From a bacterium (GTDB lineage: Bacteria; Krumholzibacteriota; Krumholzibacteriia; JACNKJ01), in the NCBI GenBank assembly GCA_014382085.1, contig JACNKJ010000093.1, positions 1-7,691 on the forward strand: a stretch of DNA of 7,691 bases, written 5' to 3'. Each line of letters begins with the position of its first letter. Position 1 is the first letter of the stretch. The translations under genes were made by a program, and so were the position numbers. Below, piece by piece: positions 1-6,250 of the stretch. The notes below the pieces were generated by a model, which saw only the letters and a list, made by a program, of their open reading frames with translations, searched no databases and had not been told where the DNA came from.

Positions 1-498
1 GTGATACAAGGTCACGGCGAAACTGGAGGAGACATTCAGGCTGTTTTTTAGCCCCGCCATGGGCAGATGCACAACCGCGTCGGCCTGACGGATCAATTCC
101 CGGTCTACACCCATGACCTCGTGGCCAAAAACAAAGCAGGCTTGAGCGGAGCCTGCCCATTCGAAGAGGGATTGGCTGGAGGGGGTCATTTCCACGGCGA
201 CTAGGGGTATTCCGGCCCCACGAATTTCCTCCACGGCATCAAAAAGCCTGAGGTGGTGGGACCAGGGCACCGTTTCGCTGGCTCCCAAGGCCGTCTTCTC
301 AAGTTTGCTGTTGGGTGGAAATGCCGTGATACCAACCAGATAAAGCTGTTTGATGAATAGTGCGTCGGCGCTGCGGAACATGTCGCCAACATTTTGCGCG
401 CTTCTGATATTGTCCAAAAGAGCATAAACCGGGGCCCGGGGTCCCTCGGGGGACTCCTTTTTGTCCCTCCACATGGAATGATGGGGATCTATCGGCAT
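1..498 (-). CDS. SpoU/TrmH-family RNA 2'-O-ribose methyltransferase (3' end cut off)
   Basis: Probably transfers a methyl group from S-adenosylmethionine to a ribose 2'-OH in tRNA or rRNA, in the cytoplasm. The reading frame, read on the minus strand from ATG at 498, gives 166 residues before the window edge. All three SPOUT/SpoU motifs are present in order: motif 1 NIRSAQNVGDMFRSAD (residues 30-45, with the usual Asn and Arg), motif 2 FGHEVMGV (124-131), and motif 3 PMAGLKNSLNVSSSFAVTLY (146-165). Motif 3 normally lies close to the C-terminus of the domain, so probably only a short tail is missing. There is no N-terminal substrate-binding domain, only about 22 extra residues, so this is a minimal form like TrmL-type or other small SpoU enzymes. 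The start is supported by GGAG six bases upstream and by a promoter further up. The target RNA cannot be told from sequence. The family call is firm; the specific member is not. Confidence 0.9.
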   Translation of the reverse strand, partial: MPIDPHHSMWRDKKESPEGPRAPVYALLDNIRSAQNVGDMFRSADALFIKQLYLVGITAFPPNSKLEKTALGASETVPWSHHLRLFDAVEEIRGAGIPLVAVEMTPSSQSLFEWAGSAQACFVFGHEVMGVDRELIRQADAVVHLPMAGLKNSLNVSSSFAVTLYH

Positions 499-529
499 CT
501 TGGCTCCAAATCTTGCTATGGAAAGAACA

Positions 530-558
530 ATTCTAGGGGATGCAGATAGCTTTGGCAA
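530..558 (-). promoter_or_regulatory. Sigma70-type promoter for the SpoU methyltransferase
   Basis: On the minus strand, TTGCCA (558-553) and TAGAAT (535-530) are separated by exactly 17 bases. Each hexamer matches the sigma70 consensus at five of six positions. Transcription would begin near 523, giving a leader of about 25 bases before the ATG at 498 with its GGAG site. This is the best promoter in the window. It is a sequence match only. Confidence 0.65.
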
Positions 559-618
559 TGCTGGGAGTACATGAGAAAAGACAGGTTAAGGGGACATATA
601 TTTCTTCCGATAAATAGC

Positions 619-648
619 TTGAATGGGATTCGGGCTATGGGATATACT
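619..648 (+). promoter_or_regulatory. Candidate sigma70-type promoter for the secreted protein
   Basis: TTGAAT (619-624) lies 18 bases upstream of TATACT (643-648), matching the consensus at four and five of six positions. Initiation near 655 would give a 5' leader of about 90 bases before the ATG at 748, containing the inverted repeat at 671-692. An alternative promoter lies at 695-703, and sequence alone does not decide between them. Confidence 0.4.
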
Positions 649-670
649 ATTCCTTCGGAAGGCAGTCCCC

Positions 671-692
671 ACCGGCATCGCAGGTAGCCGGT
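671..692. repeat. Inverted repeat ACCGGC-N10-GCCGGT
   Basis: ACCGGC (671-676) is repeated in inverse as GCCGGT (687-692), with ten bases between. The centres of the arms are about one and a half DNA turns apart. The repeat ends three bases before the extended -10 element at 695. It could be an operator covering the -35 region of that promoter, or a small hairpin in the leader if transcription starts at the upstream promoter. Six-base arms can arise by chance, so this is tentative. Confidence 0.3.
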
Positions 693-694
693 CC

Positions 695-703
695 TGCTAT
701 AGT
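695..703 (+). promoter_or_regulatory. Candidate extended -10 promoter for the secreted protein
   Basis: TGCTATAGT fits the TGnTATAAT extended -10 pattern with one mismatch. No good -35 hexamer is found 16-18 bases upstream, which extended -10 promoters can do without. Initiation near 710 would give a leader of about 38 bases. It competes with the candidate at 619-648. Confidence 0.35.
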
Positions 704-747
704 CTCTGCAACCTATGACTTGGGTAAACAGGAACCCCGAGGCAAAA

Positions 748-1482
748 ATGAAAAAACTACTGCTACTTACTGCCGGACTCATCGCGTTGCTAGTGACTCC
801 CGTTCTAGCTGGCCCTCCAGCCAACGGCGCTTACTTCTCCGTTGACCTGGGTGGCAACATCCAGATGGGGCACGGTACGGAATCTTGGCCCGAGAGTTTC
901 GTCGATGGATCTTGGGGCGAGATCGGCAACACGCTTCAGGCTCAGTCATGGAACGGTGCCAACCTGGCGGCTCAGTGGTCGGTCTCCTGCATCACGCTTT
1001 GCGCGGAGCCCGTCATGATGAACGATAACCTCGATGCCAACCAGACCGGTTACCAGACCTGGCGCAATGAGTATTGCGGCGGACGTCTCTGGATGGCCGG
1101 CACGGGTGAAGCCTGGGATGGCGGCGACCTGGATTACTGGGCGGATGTCGTGAACTTCGTTTCCTACACGACCTACCAGTACTACGAAGGCGTGATCGTT
1201 GGAATGATCGCCAACATCAACATGACCGCGGTCTTCGACGGCTATGACACCTGCATGGAGTTCGTCATCGCCAACGCCACCGGCCTTGGTTACACCGATA
1301 TCGACGGCGATCCCCTGGGCAACCTGCCCCCGGATTTCCCTTCCTTCATGAGTGCTAACTGCAGCGAGACCGGTTCCCGCGGTGTCTGGGGCGAAATCTC
1401 CGGCGTCACGGTGATCATCACCGGTTGCTCCACCAGCACCGAAGAAACTAGCTGGAGCTCCCTTAAGAGCCTTTATCGCTAA
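748..1482 (+). CDS. Secreted Cys- and aromatic-rich protein of unknown function
   Basis: I do not recognise a family. The protein has 244 residues. It starts with a clear Sec signal peptide: Lys-Lys at 2-3, a hydrophobic run, and a Val-Leu-Ala cleavage site at 19-21 before Gly-Pro-Pro. The mature part is rich in Gly, Asn, Trp and Tyr and has few Lys or Arg. It contains several cysteines (in SCITLC, EYCGG, DTCME, ANCSE and TGCST), consistent with disulfides in a beta-rich extracytoplasmic fold. The last ten residues, SWSSLKSLYR, follow a Ser/Thr/Glu-rich linker and look like a separate tail. The ATG at 748 is chosen over an in-frame ATG at 715 because it has GAGG five bases upstream and opens directly into the signal peptide. 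The gene is monocistronic: it has its own upstream promoter candidates and a strong terminator 26 bases after the stop. Function could be surface, adhesive or structural; nothing catalytic is visible. Confidence 0.85.
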   Translation: MKKLLLLTAGLIALLVTPVLAGPPANGAYFSVDLGGNIQMGHGTESWPESFVDGSWGEIGNTLQAQSWNGANLAAQWSVSCITLCAEPVMMNDNLDANQTGYQTWRNEYCGGRLWMAGTGEAWDGGDLDYWADVVNFVSYTTYQYYEGVIVGMIANINMTAVFDGYDTCMEFVIANATGLGYTDIDGDPLGNLPPDFPSFMSANCSETGSRGVWGEISGVTVIITGCSTSTEETSWSSLKSLYR

Positions 1483-1508
1483 GCATCCAGCTTGGCCGCA
1501 GTACCTCC

Positions 1509-1541
1509 AACCCCGCCCTTTTAGCCCAGGGCGGGGTTTTT
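1509..1541 (+). terminator. Rho-independent terminator after the secreted-protein gene
   Basis: AACCCCGCCC (1509-1518) and GGGCGGGGTT (1529-1538) form a perfect, very GC-rich ten-pair stem with a ten-base loop, running into five T residues (1537-1541). The T-run is only on the plus strand, so it acts mainly in that direction. It separates the secreted-protein gene from the helicase unit. Confidence 0.93.
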
Positions 1542-1557
1542 CATGCCCGGAACTTCG

Positions 1558-1586
1558 TTGCCTCATGGCGTCCATACGCATAGACT
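1558..1586 (+). promoter_or_regulatory. Candidate sigma70-type promoter for the helicase unit
   Basis: TTGCCT (1558-1563) and TAGACT (1581-1586) are separated by exactly 17 bases, each matching consensus at four of six positions. The hexamers resemble those of the minus-strand promoter at 530-558. Initiation would fall near 1593, only a few bases ahead of the AGGAGG site (1596-1601) of the leader ORF. A five-pair hairpin, CTCCT (1588-1592) with AGGAG (1596-1600), could hide that SD, but only if transcripts start upstream of 1588. Confidence 0.45.
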
Positions 1587-1606
1587 GCTCCTTTCAGGAG
1601 GATTCC

Positions 1607-1660
1607 ATGTGCGTCTCAATCTTTGATAGATCCGCCGGTTCCCCCAAGGAGTCCCTGTGA
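1607..1660 (+). CDS. 17-codon leader ORF translationally coupled to the helicase gene
   Basis: The reading frame encodes MCVSIFDRSAGSPKESL and stops with TGA at 1658-1660. It has a full consensus SD, AGGAGG at 1596-1601, five bases before its ATG. Its stop codon overlaps the GTG start of the helicase gene in the form GTGA, and the helicase SD (AAGGAG, 1646-1651) lies inside the leader frame. This is the layout of a coupled leader peptide, whose translation could raise or gate helicase expression. No run of one amino acid is seen that would suggest classic attenuation. The peptide has no recognisable function. It might instead be a chance frame or mark an upstream start remnant, but the strong SD and exact overlap argue for use. 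Confidence 0.5.
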   Translation: MCVSIFDRSAGSPKESL

Positions 1661-4600
1661 GTTCACCGGGCCTGTGGAGAGATCTGGAGCAGGAGCTGAA
1701 TCCTCGACAGCGCGAGGCCGTCTTCGCGCCGGATCCGCACATTCTGGTCATGGCCGGCCCAGGCACGGGGAAAACTCGAACCCTGGTCAATCGCATTGTC
1801 TATCTGGGCAGTGTGTCGGGCGTGGACGCCTCGAGCATTCTTGCACTAACCTTCACGCGCAAAGCCGCCTCGGTCATGGTGGATCGCCTGGCCGGTTATC
1901 TGGGTGAGCGAGCTGGGCAAGTGGCCGCGGGTACCTTCCATCATTTTGGAATCCATCTCCTGCGGGAACATGCAGAGAGGGCCAATCTGCCGCCCGACTT
2001 TGCCGTGGCCGACGAAGGCCGACAGTTGGCAGTGCTACGTCGCGCCTGGCAAAAGCTCGATTTCTCAAGCCGCGAGCCCGAAGACAAAGAATTGCGTCTG
2101 CTTCTCGGACGCTTCGGCATTTTTCGCGTGGATCAGGATTCGAAACTACTCAGCGGCCTTCAGCAGGATCTTTTCAAAGAATACCAGGCGCTGCTTCGTT
2201 CGGAAAAGGCCGTGGATTTCGACGATATCCTAGACCTTACAAGAAAGCTCCTTGGTGAGAATTCAGATTTGCAGGCGCAGGTGCGAGAGCGTTGGGCACA
2301 TGTCTTGGTGGACGAATTTCAGGACACGGACGCCTTGCAGTATCGAATCCTTCGCCACCTTGTGCCTAAAGAGAGTCACAGTTTCCTGGTCGCCGATGCC
2401 AACCAATCCATCTACGCATGGCGGGGAGCCGATCCACGCAACTTAGCCGACTACCGGCGTGATTATGAACCTCGCGAAATCTTTCTGGAGGAGAACTATC
2501 GCAATCGCGCGCGCATTCTCGATGGCGCTAAGGCACTCTTGGGCGGCGAAAAGGTTTCGGCGAAATCTCTGCAAAGTCGGGCCGGCGGCGAGGGCCAGTT
2601 GCGTGTTGAGAGTTTCGACAGCGAAGAGGACGAAGCCGCATTTTTGGGAGCCGACATACGGCAGGTACGCCTGCGCGATCGAGATTTGCATTGGCGCGAT
2701 GTAGCCATCCTCTATCCGAAGCATTCCATTGGCGAGTATCTGGAAGGCCGCCTCATGGGCGAGCGTATTCCCGTGGAGATGATCTCGGGCCGTGGGCTGC
2801 TGGATCAGCCGCGTATCCTGCAAATTCTAGCCACCCTGCGCCTGCTCAGAAATCCTGCCGATGACGATGCCATGGGCCGCGTGCTCAGGGCTCATCTGGA
2901 TCCGGGCTCCACCTCCCTTATGAGGGAATTGGTGAGGCGCAATGATGGATCCTGGAGGCAGGCGCTTAATGCCCTTCGACGCCATCGGGATGCATTGCGG
3001 GGACAGTCGCGACAATGGCGATCCTTTCAGGAAAGCACCACGGGCAAACCCGATGATCAGTGGATGGAGGATTTCGAAAAATCTTTCCCAGAAGGGCTCA
3101 ATGCACTGTCCGCCATCGTGCCTGTGGAAAAGGAAGCCGCCTCCCGTGGAGAATGGGAAGCTGCCGGCGAGCGTCTTTCGCTTCTCGCTCGCCTAAGTTG
3201 GAAAATGGACGAACGGATTGCGCGACTCAGTAATTTGCGCGCAGGCCAGAAGGGCAAGACTCTCCGCCAGTTGGTGGGAGAGGTTCTCCTGGAAATTGAA
3301 GAGGACACCGAATCCGAACTTCCAGGCGATCCCTTCAAGGCCGAAGGATTGGAAGAACTATTAGACGAATTGCGCTCTCTGCTTCGACGAGGCAAGCGGG
3401 TTTCCCTGAGCGCATCCGAGCAGAAACAGGAACAGATTTATCTGGACTGGCTTGGTCAGACCCTTGAGCCCTGGTATCGCAACAACCTCGTTCCCGGCGG
3501 TGCGGAACCACCCGAGGGGCCGCGCCTGCGTCTTGAAGCCGAGAGCCATGCCATCATTTTGGAGGGTGGCGAGAGACGACATCGAGTAGAAGGGGAAATT
3601 GCGCCTTTGCTTTTCTTCCGGCTCTATCAACTTTGGAGAGCTGCAGAGTATCAGCCATTGCGCGACTATGTGATTTTCGATTTGGAAACCACCGGCATCG
3701 ATACCTCCCGATGCGAAATCCTCGAGATCGGCGCCATCCGATATGAAGGTGGCCGGGAAGTGGCCCGCTTCGAAACACTGGTGAAACCTTCGGGACTTGT
3801 GCCTGCAGAATCCACCGCCATACACGGTATCGACGATGCCATGTTGGAAAAGGCGCCAGCTCCCGCCCAGGCCATCGCCGATTTCCTACGCTTCGTAGGA
3901 GATCTCGATTTGGTGGCGCATAACGGATCCAGTTTCGATTTTCCCGTGCTCGTGCGCGTGGCTCGAGAGTTGGGATTCGCCCGTCCGAGGCAGGCCCTCT
4001 ACGACAGCCTCGCCCTGGCTCGCCGGCTTTTCCCGCGTGAACGCAATCGTCTGGAAGATCTCATCGAACGTTTCGGCATTTCAGCCGAGGCCCGCCATCG
4101 TGCTCTCGATGATTGTCGCTGCCTGGGCGAGGCCTTTGACCAGATGCAGTCACTCCAACTCAAACGTTTGGCACGCCGCTCGGGCCGGGACGGCCTGGCG
4201 CCTCTGGCCATGGTCATGCAACTCGATCCTGCAGGTCCGCCCAGTCGAAGTGAGGACACGGCTCATGCGCTTTTTGCTATGGGCGTTAGGCGACTCTTGG
4301 CCAGCGGCAGCCCTTGGCTTGAGAAACTGACCGGAGGGTCGGCCCGCAAAGATTTGGAATCCGCCCTGCTTGCCGCCTCAGGGCTGGAAGGAGAAGCCCC
4401 GGAACTATTCCGCGGGCGTAGCAGCGAAGAGGAACGTTTCCTGGCCTTGTTGCCACGCTTCGACGAACTATTCTTGGGCGATTCTCTGGCCTCCTTCCTG
4501 GATTTTCTTGCTCTCTATCGCAGTCAGGATTCGGCCGAAGGCCAGGATGCGGTGCAGCTCATGACCATCCATGCGGCCAAGGGTTTGGAGTTCGATCAGG

Positions 4601-4824
4601 TCTACATAGCGGGACTCGAGGAAAATGTGTTGCCCGGTTATTATGCCCTCAGGTCACCGGATCCGGAGGCGGTGGAAGAAGAGCGCCGGCTGCTCTATGT
4701 GGCAATGACCCGTGCAGGCAAGTCTCTCACGCTCACTCGTGTTTCATCTCGCGGCGGATTCGTGCAGGAGGCCAGTCGATTCTTATCCTCCCTGGTTCTG
4801 GATGAAAGCGAGAAGCCTTCGTGA
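1657..4824 (+). CDS. UvrD/PcrA-like SF1A helicase with an internal DnaQ-like 3'-5' exonuclease domain
   Basis: Predicted to unwind DNA 3'-5' using ATP and to degrade DNA 3'-5', in repair or end processing. The 1055 residues are well above the 650-750 of UvrD, PcrA or Rep. Helicase motifs in order: Q motif LNPRQREAV (14-22), Walker A AGPGTGKT (33-40), VDEFQDT (218-224), VADANQSIYAWRGA (245-258), LEENYRN (277-283), motif V with TIHAAKGLEF (970-979), and motif VI EEERRLLYVAMTRA (1007-1020, Arg1019 as finger). Between motifs IV and V, in the region corresponding to subdomain 2B, lies a complete DEDDh exonuclease: DLETTG (675-680; Asp675, Glu677), AHNGSSFDF (754-762; Asp761) and HRALDD (814-819; His814, Asp819). 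All catalytic residues of both activities are present. The GTG start has AAGGAG five bases upstream and overlaps the leader ORF stop. The frame is unbroken, so the fusion is not an assembly artefact visible here. The helicase and exonuclease calls are firm; the pathway is inference. Confidence 0.93.
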   Translation: MSSPGLWRDLEQELNPRQREAVFAPDPHILVMAGPGTGKTRTLVNRIVYLGSVSGVDASSILALTFTRKAASVMVDRLAGYLGERAGQVAAGTFHHFGIHLLREHAERANLPPDFAVADEGRQLAVLRRAWQKLDFSSREPEDKELRLLLGRFGIFRVDQDSKLLSGLQQDLFKEYQALLRSEKAVDFDDILDLTRKLLGENSDLQAQVRERWAHVLVDEFQDTDALQYRILRHLVPKESHSFLVADANQSIYAWRGADPRNLADYRRDYEPREIFLEENYRNRARILDGAKALLGGEKVSAKSLQSRAGGEGQLRVESFDSEEDEAAFLGADIRQVRLRDRDLHWRDVAILYPKHSIGEYLEGRLMGERIPVEMISGRGLLDQPRILQILATLRLLRNPADDDAMGRVLRAHLDPGSTSLMRELVRRNDGSWRQALNALRRHRDALRGQSRQWRSFQESTTGKPDDQWMEDFEKSFPEGLNALSAIVPVEKEAASRGEWEAAGERLSLLARLSWKMDERIARLSNLRAGQKGKTLRQLVGEVLLEIEEDTESELPGDPFKAEGLEELLDELRSLLRRGKRVSLSASEQKQEQIYLDWLGQTLEPWYRNNLVPGGAEPPEGPRLRLEAESHAIILEGGERRHRVEGEIAPLLFFRLYQLWRAAEYQPLRDYVIFDLETTGIDTSRCEILEIGAIRYEGGREVARFETLVKPSGLVPAESTAIHGIDDAMLEKAPAPAQAIADFLRFVGDLDLVAHNGSSFDFPVLVRVARELGFARPRQALYDSLALARRLFPRERNRLEDLIERFGISAEARHRALDDCRCLGEAFDQMQSLQLKRLARRSGRDGLAPLAMVMQLDPAGPPSRSEDTAHALFAMGVRRLLASGSPWLEKLTGGSARKDLESALLAASGLEGEAPELFRGRSSEEERFLALLPRFDELFLGDSLASFLDFLALYRSQDSAEGQDAVQLMTIHAAKGLEFDQVYIAGLEENVLPGYYALRSPDPEAVEEERRLLYVAMTRAGKSLTLTRVSSRGGFVQEASRFLSSLVLDESEKPS

Positions 4825-5702
4825 AGCGAATTCTGATTCCCCTGGCGGTCATTCTTCTTTTTCTCATTGTGATCCGCTTCATCGTGACGCCATTGGCCGC
4901 CCAGCGGGAAGAGCGGCGCGATCAAGGTTTGCCCGCTCTGGCGGCCCTGCCGCCTGAATGCGATCGTTTCGTCCAGAGGCGAAATAGCCATCGTCATTTT
5001 CCACGAGATCTTTGGCCGGAAGGTGGAGAGGCGGCACTTCGAAGAGCCGAGGCGATGGGAATGTCGAGTGAGAGCATCGAGGAAGTCCTCGGACTCAAGC
5101 TCTTCGGTAGTGGAGAGTGGGTCTTCGCAGGAGGCGCCGACCTCGACTGGTGGCTTATCGGCCCACTCGGCAGACTCGAACGCGCCAATGTCGAATCGCG
5201 AATCCTGAGCGAAGAGGGGAGTATCTGGCGCACCGGATCCTACGCAGCTCGGCGCCACGGCCGCTTCTTTCTCCTTGCCTCCAGCGAAGAAGCGCTCAAA
5301 AAGGCCGAAGGCGGATGGCTTGCCGCCCAGCCCATGGGTTTTGAGCTGGGTGACCTCATGGTGTCCGGCGACCTGCTCATCTATAGGAAGCAAGGTGAGG
5401 GAGCTGTGCTCGGGGCCCTGCGAGAACTGGATGGGCATATCCTGGCCGAGGGAAGGGCCTGGGGCGGCGCCGGTTGGGAAAAGCTCATAAGTGAAGCCAA
5501 TCCCCTCCCTCGCCCTGTGGGGGATACGGACGCAAGCTTGCCTTATCTGCGCCGAAGCGCTCCCTGGGGCCCGGCCGGAGATCCCCTGCCGCTGGCGGCG
5601 AGCTTTGGCCAGAAAAACTCCATTATGCGCGTCTGGTCTGACGGCGAATATGCCGTTTATGCCCAGGTCATCGCGCCGAGCGCGGTTTCCACGAGCCCAT
5701 GA
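4821..5702 (+). CDS. Membrane-anchored protein of unknown function, coupled to the helicase-exonuclease
   Basis: I do not recognise a family. The protein has 293 residues and begins with one hydrophobic segment (about residues 4-23) after Met-Lys-Arg, fitting a signal anchor with the rest outside the cytoplasm; cleavage near Pro-Leu-Ala-Ala is possible but not clear. The remainder is soluble, with mixed charge and several Trp pairs or clusters (for example DWWLIG), and only one Cys. Helical stretches such as SSEEALKKAEGGWLA suggest an alpha/beta fold like those of other periplasmic proteins of unknown role. The GTG start overlaps the helicase TGA as GTGA, with GAGAAG (4810-4815) as a weak SD, so translation is probably coupled. 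A longer minus-strand frame (4695-5840) covers the same DNA, but this strand is preferred because of the coupling and the well-formed N-terminal membrane segment. No terminator follows. Whether it acts with the helicase is unknown. Confidence 0.75.
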   Translation: MKRILIPLAVILLFLIVIRFIVTPLAAQREERRDQGLPALAALPPECDRFVQRRNSHRHFPRDLWPEGGEAALRRAEAMGMSSESIEEVLGLKLFGSGEWVFAGGADLDWWLIGPLGRLERANVESRILSEEGSIWRTGSYAARRHGRFFLLASSEEALKKAEGGWLAAQPMGFELGDLMVSGDLLIYRKQGEGAVLGALRELDGHILAEGRAWGGAGWEKLISEANPLPRPVGDTDASLPYLRRSAPWGPAGDPLPLAASFGQKNSIMRVWSDGEYAVYAQVIAPSAVSTSP

Positions 5703-5720
5703 GCCCGAACATGTTAGCGC

Positions 5721-5729
5721 TGTTATCAT
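5721..5729 (+). promoter_or_regulatory. Candidate extended -10 promoter for the nuo operon
   Basis: TGTTATCAT matches TGnTATAAT with one mismatch. It lies in the 131-base gap before nuoA, and initiation near 5736 would give a leader of about 98 bases. A perfect -35 hexamer TTGACA at 5759-5764 is also present, but the hexamer 17 bases beyond it (CAGTAT) matches poorly. No terminator is visible in this gap, so read-through from the helicase unit is also possible. Confidence 0.35.
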
Positions 5730-5833
5730 GCTTCTTACGCTATGTCGGCATGTAGCCGTTGACAGGGGCGCTTCCTCTGTCCAGTATGTGCCCTTGCAAC
5801 CCCTCCCGAGAGCGAAAGGCCCCGCCCGTTCCA

Positions 5834-6250
5834 ATGCCATTCTTTGCCCTGGAAGACAGCTATGCTACGGGATCCTATCTGCCGATCCTGATTCTTCTCG
5901 TGTTGGCCACGGGATTCGCCGGCTTGTTGGTGGCAATTAGCCGTTACGTGGGCCGCCGCAGTAACGACAAAGGCAAATTCGAACCCTATGAGTGTGGTGT
6001 GGAGCCCCGCGGCGACGCCCGTGATCGTTTCTCGGTGAAATTCTACCTGGTAGCCATCCTCTTCATCCTCTTCGACATTGAAGTGGTCTTTCTCTATCCC
6101 TGGGCCGTGAAGTCCAAGGAGCTGGGCCTGTTCGGTCTGGTCGAGATGGGCATCTTCATGGTCATTCTCCTGCTGGGATACTTCTACATCCTGGGCGCCA
6201 AGGCCCTCCAGTGGGACAAGGGATCGGGGGAGGACGAACATGACGCCTAA
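5834..6250 (+). CDS. nuoA: NADH:quinone oxidoreductase subunit A
   Basis: Membrane subunit of respiratory complex I, at the junction of the membrane and peripheral arms near the quinone site. The protein has 138 residues, normal for the family, with three hydrophobic segments (about 15-36, 68-90, 98-120). The family signature is intact: FEPYECGVEP in the first loop (49-58, with Cys54), KFYLVAILFILFDIEVVFLYPWA (split around 69-91, with Asp81 and Glu83), and Glu104 in the third helix. The ATG at 5834 puts the first helix at the usual distance from the N-terminus. Its SD is poor (AAAGG about 15 bases upstream), and in-frame ATG 5786 and TTG 5759 are alternatives without better sites or family support. 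It is first in the nuo run, and its end overlaps nuoC by 11 bases. Confidence 0.95.
   Translation: MPFFALEDSYATGSYLPILILLVLATGFAGLLVAISRYVGRRSNDKGKFEPYECGVEPRGDARDRFSVKFYLVAILFILFDIEVVFLYPWAVKSKELGLFGLVEMGIFMVILLLGYFYILGAKALQWDKGSGEDEHDA

Larger units (their letters stand above)
499..747. other. Divergent intergenic region
   Basis: This gap of about 250 bases separates two divergent genes. It holds the minus-strand promoter, two candidate plus-strand promoters and a short inverted repeat, described separately. I see no convincing gene in it. The minus-strand frame running through it has no SD or family signature and extends into the secreted-protein gene. The part near 570-625 is visibly more AT-rich than the flanking genes, as expected for a promoter region. 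Confidence 0.7.

Noticed and set aside
516..824. A 102-residue minus-strand frame through the divergent region
   Set aside because: It overlaps the signal peptide region of the secreted protein and both promoter regions, with no SD or recognisable domain.
946..1581. A 211-residue minus-strand open frame opposite the secreted-protein gene
   Set aside because: It begins beyond the terminator and has no convincing motif. Its His/Gly/Val-rich product is typical of a shadow of a GC-rich gene.
5699..5755. An 18-codon frame (MSPNMLALLSCFLRYVGM) whose ATG overlaps the stop of the membrane-anchored gene
   Set aside because: The ATGA overlap is attractive, but there is no SD ahead of the ATG and the frame crosses the candidate nuo promoter. 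It is probably chance.
5759..5787. A perfect TTGACA as the -35 of a nuo promoter
   Set aside because: The hexamers 16-19 bases downstream match the -10 consensus at only about three positions, so the pair is weaker than it first looks.
4695..5840. A 381-residue minus-strand open frame opposite the membrane-anchored gene
   Set aside because: It is longer than the plus-strand gene, but its product has no family motif and a scrambled composition. It runs into both the helicase gene and the nuo leader. The plus strand has coupling and an N-terminal membrane segment.
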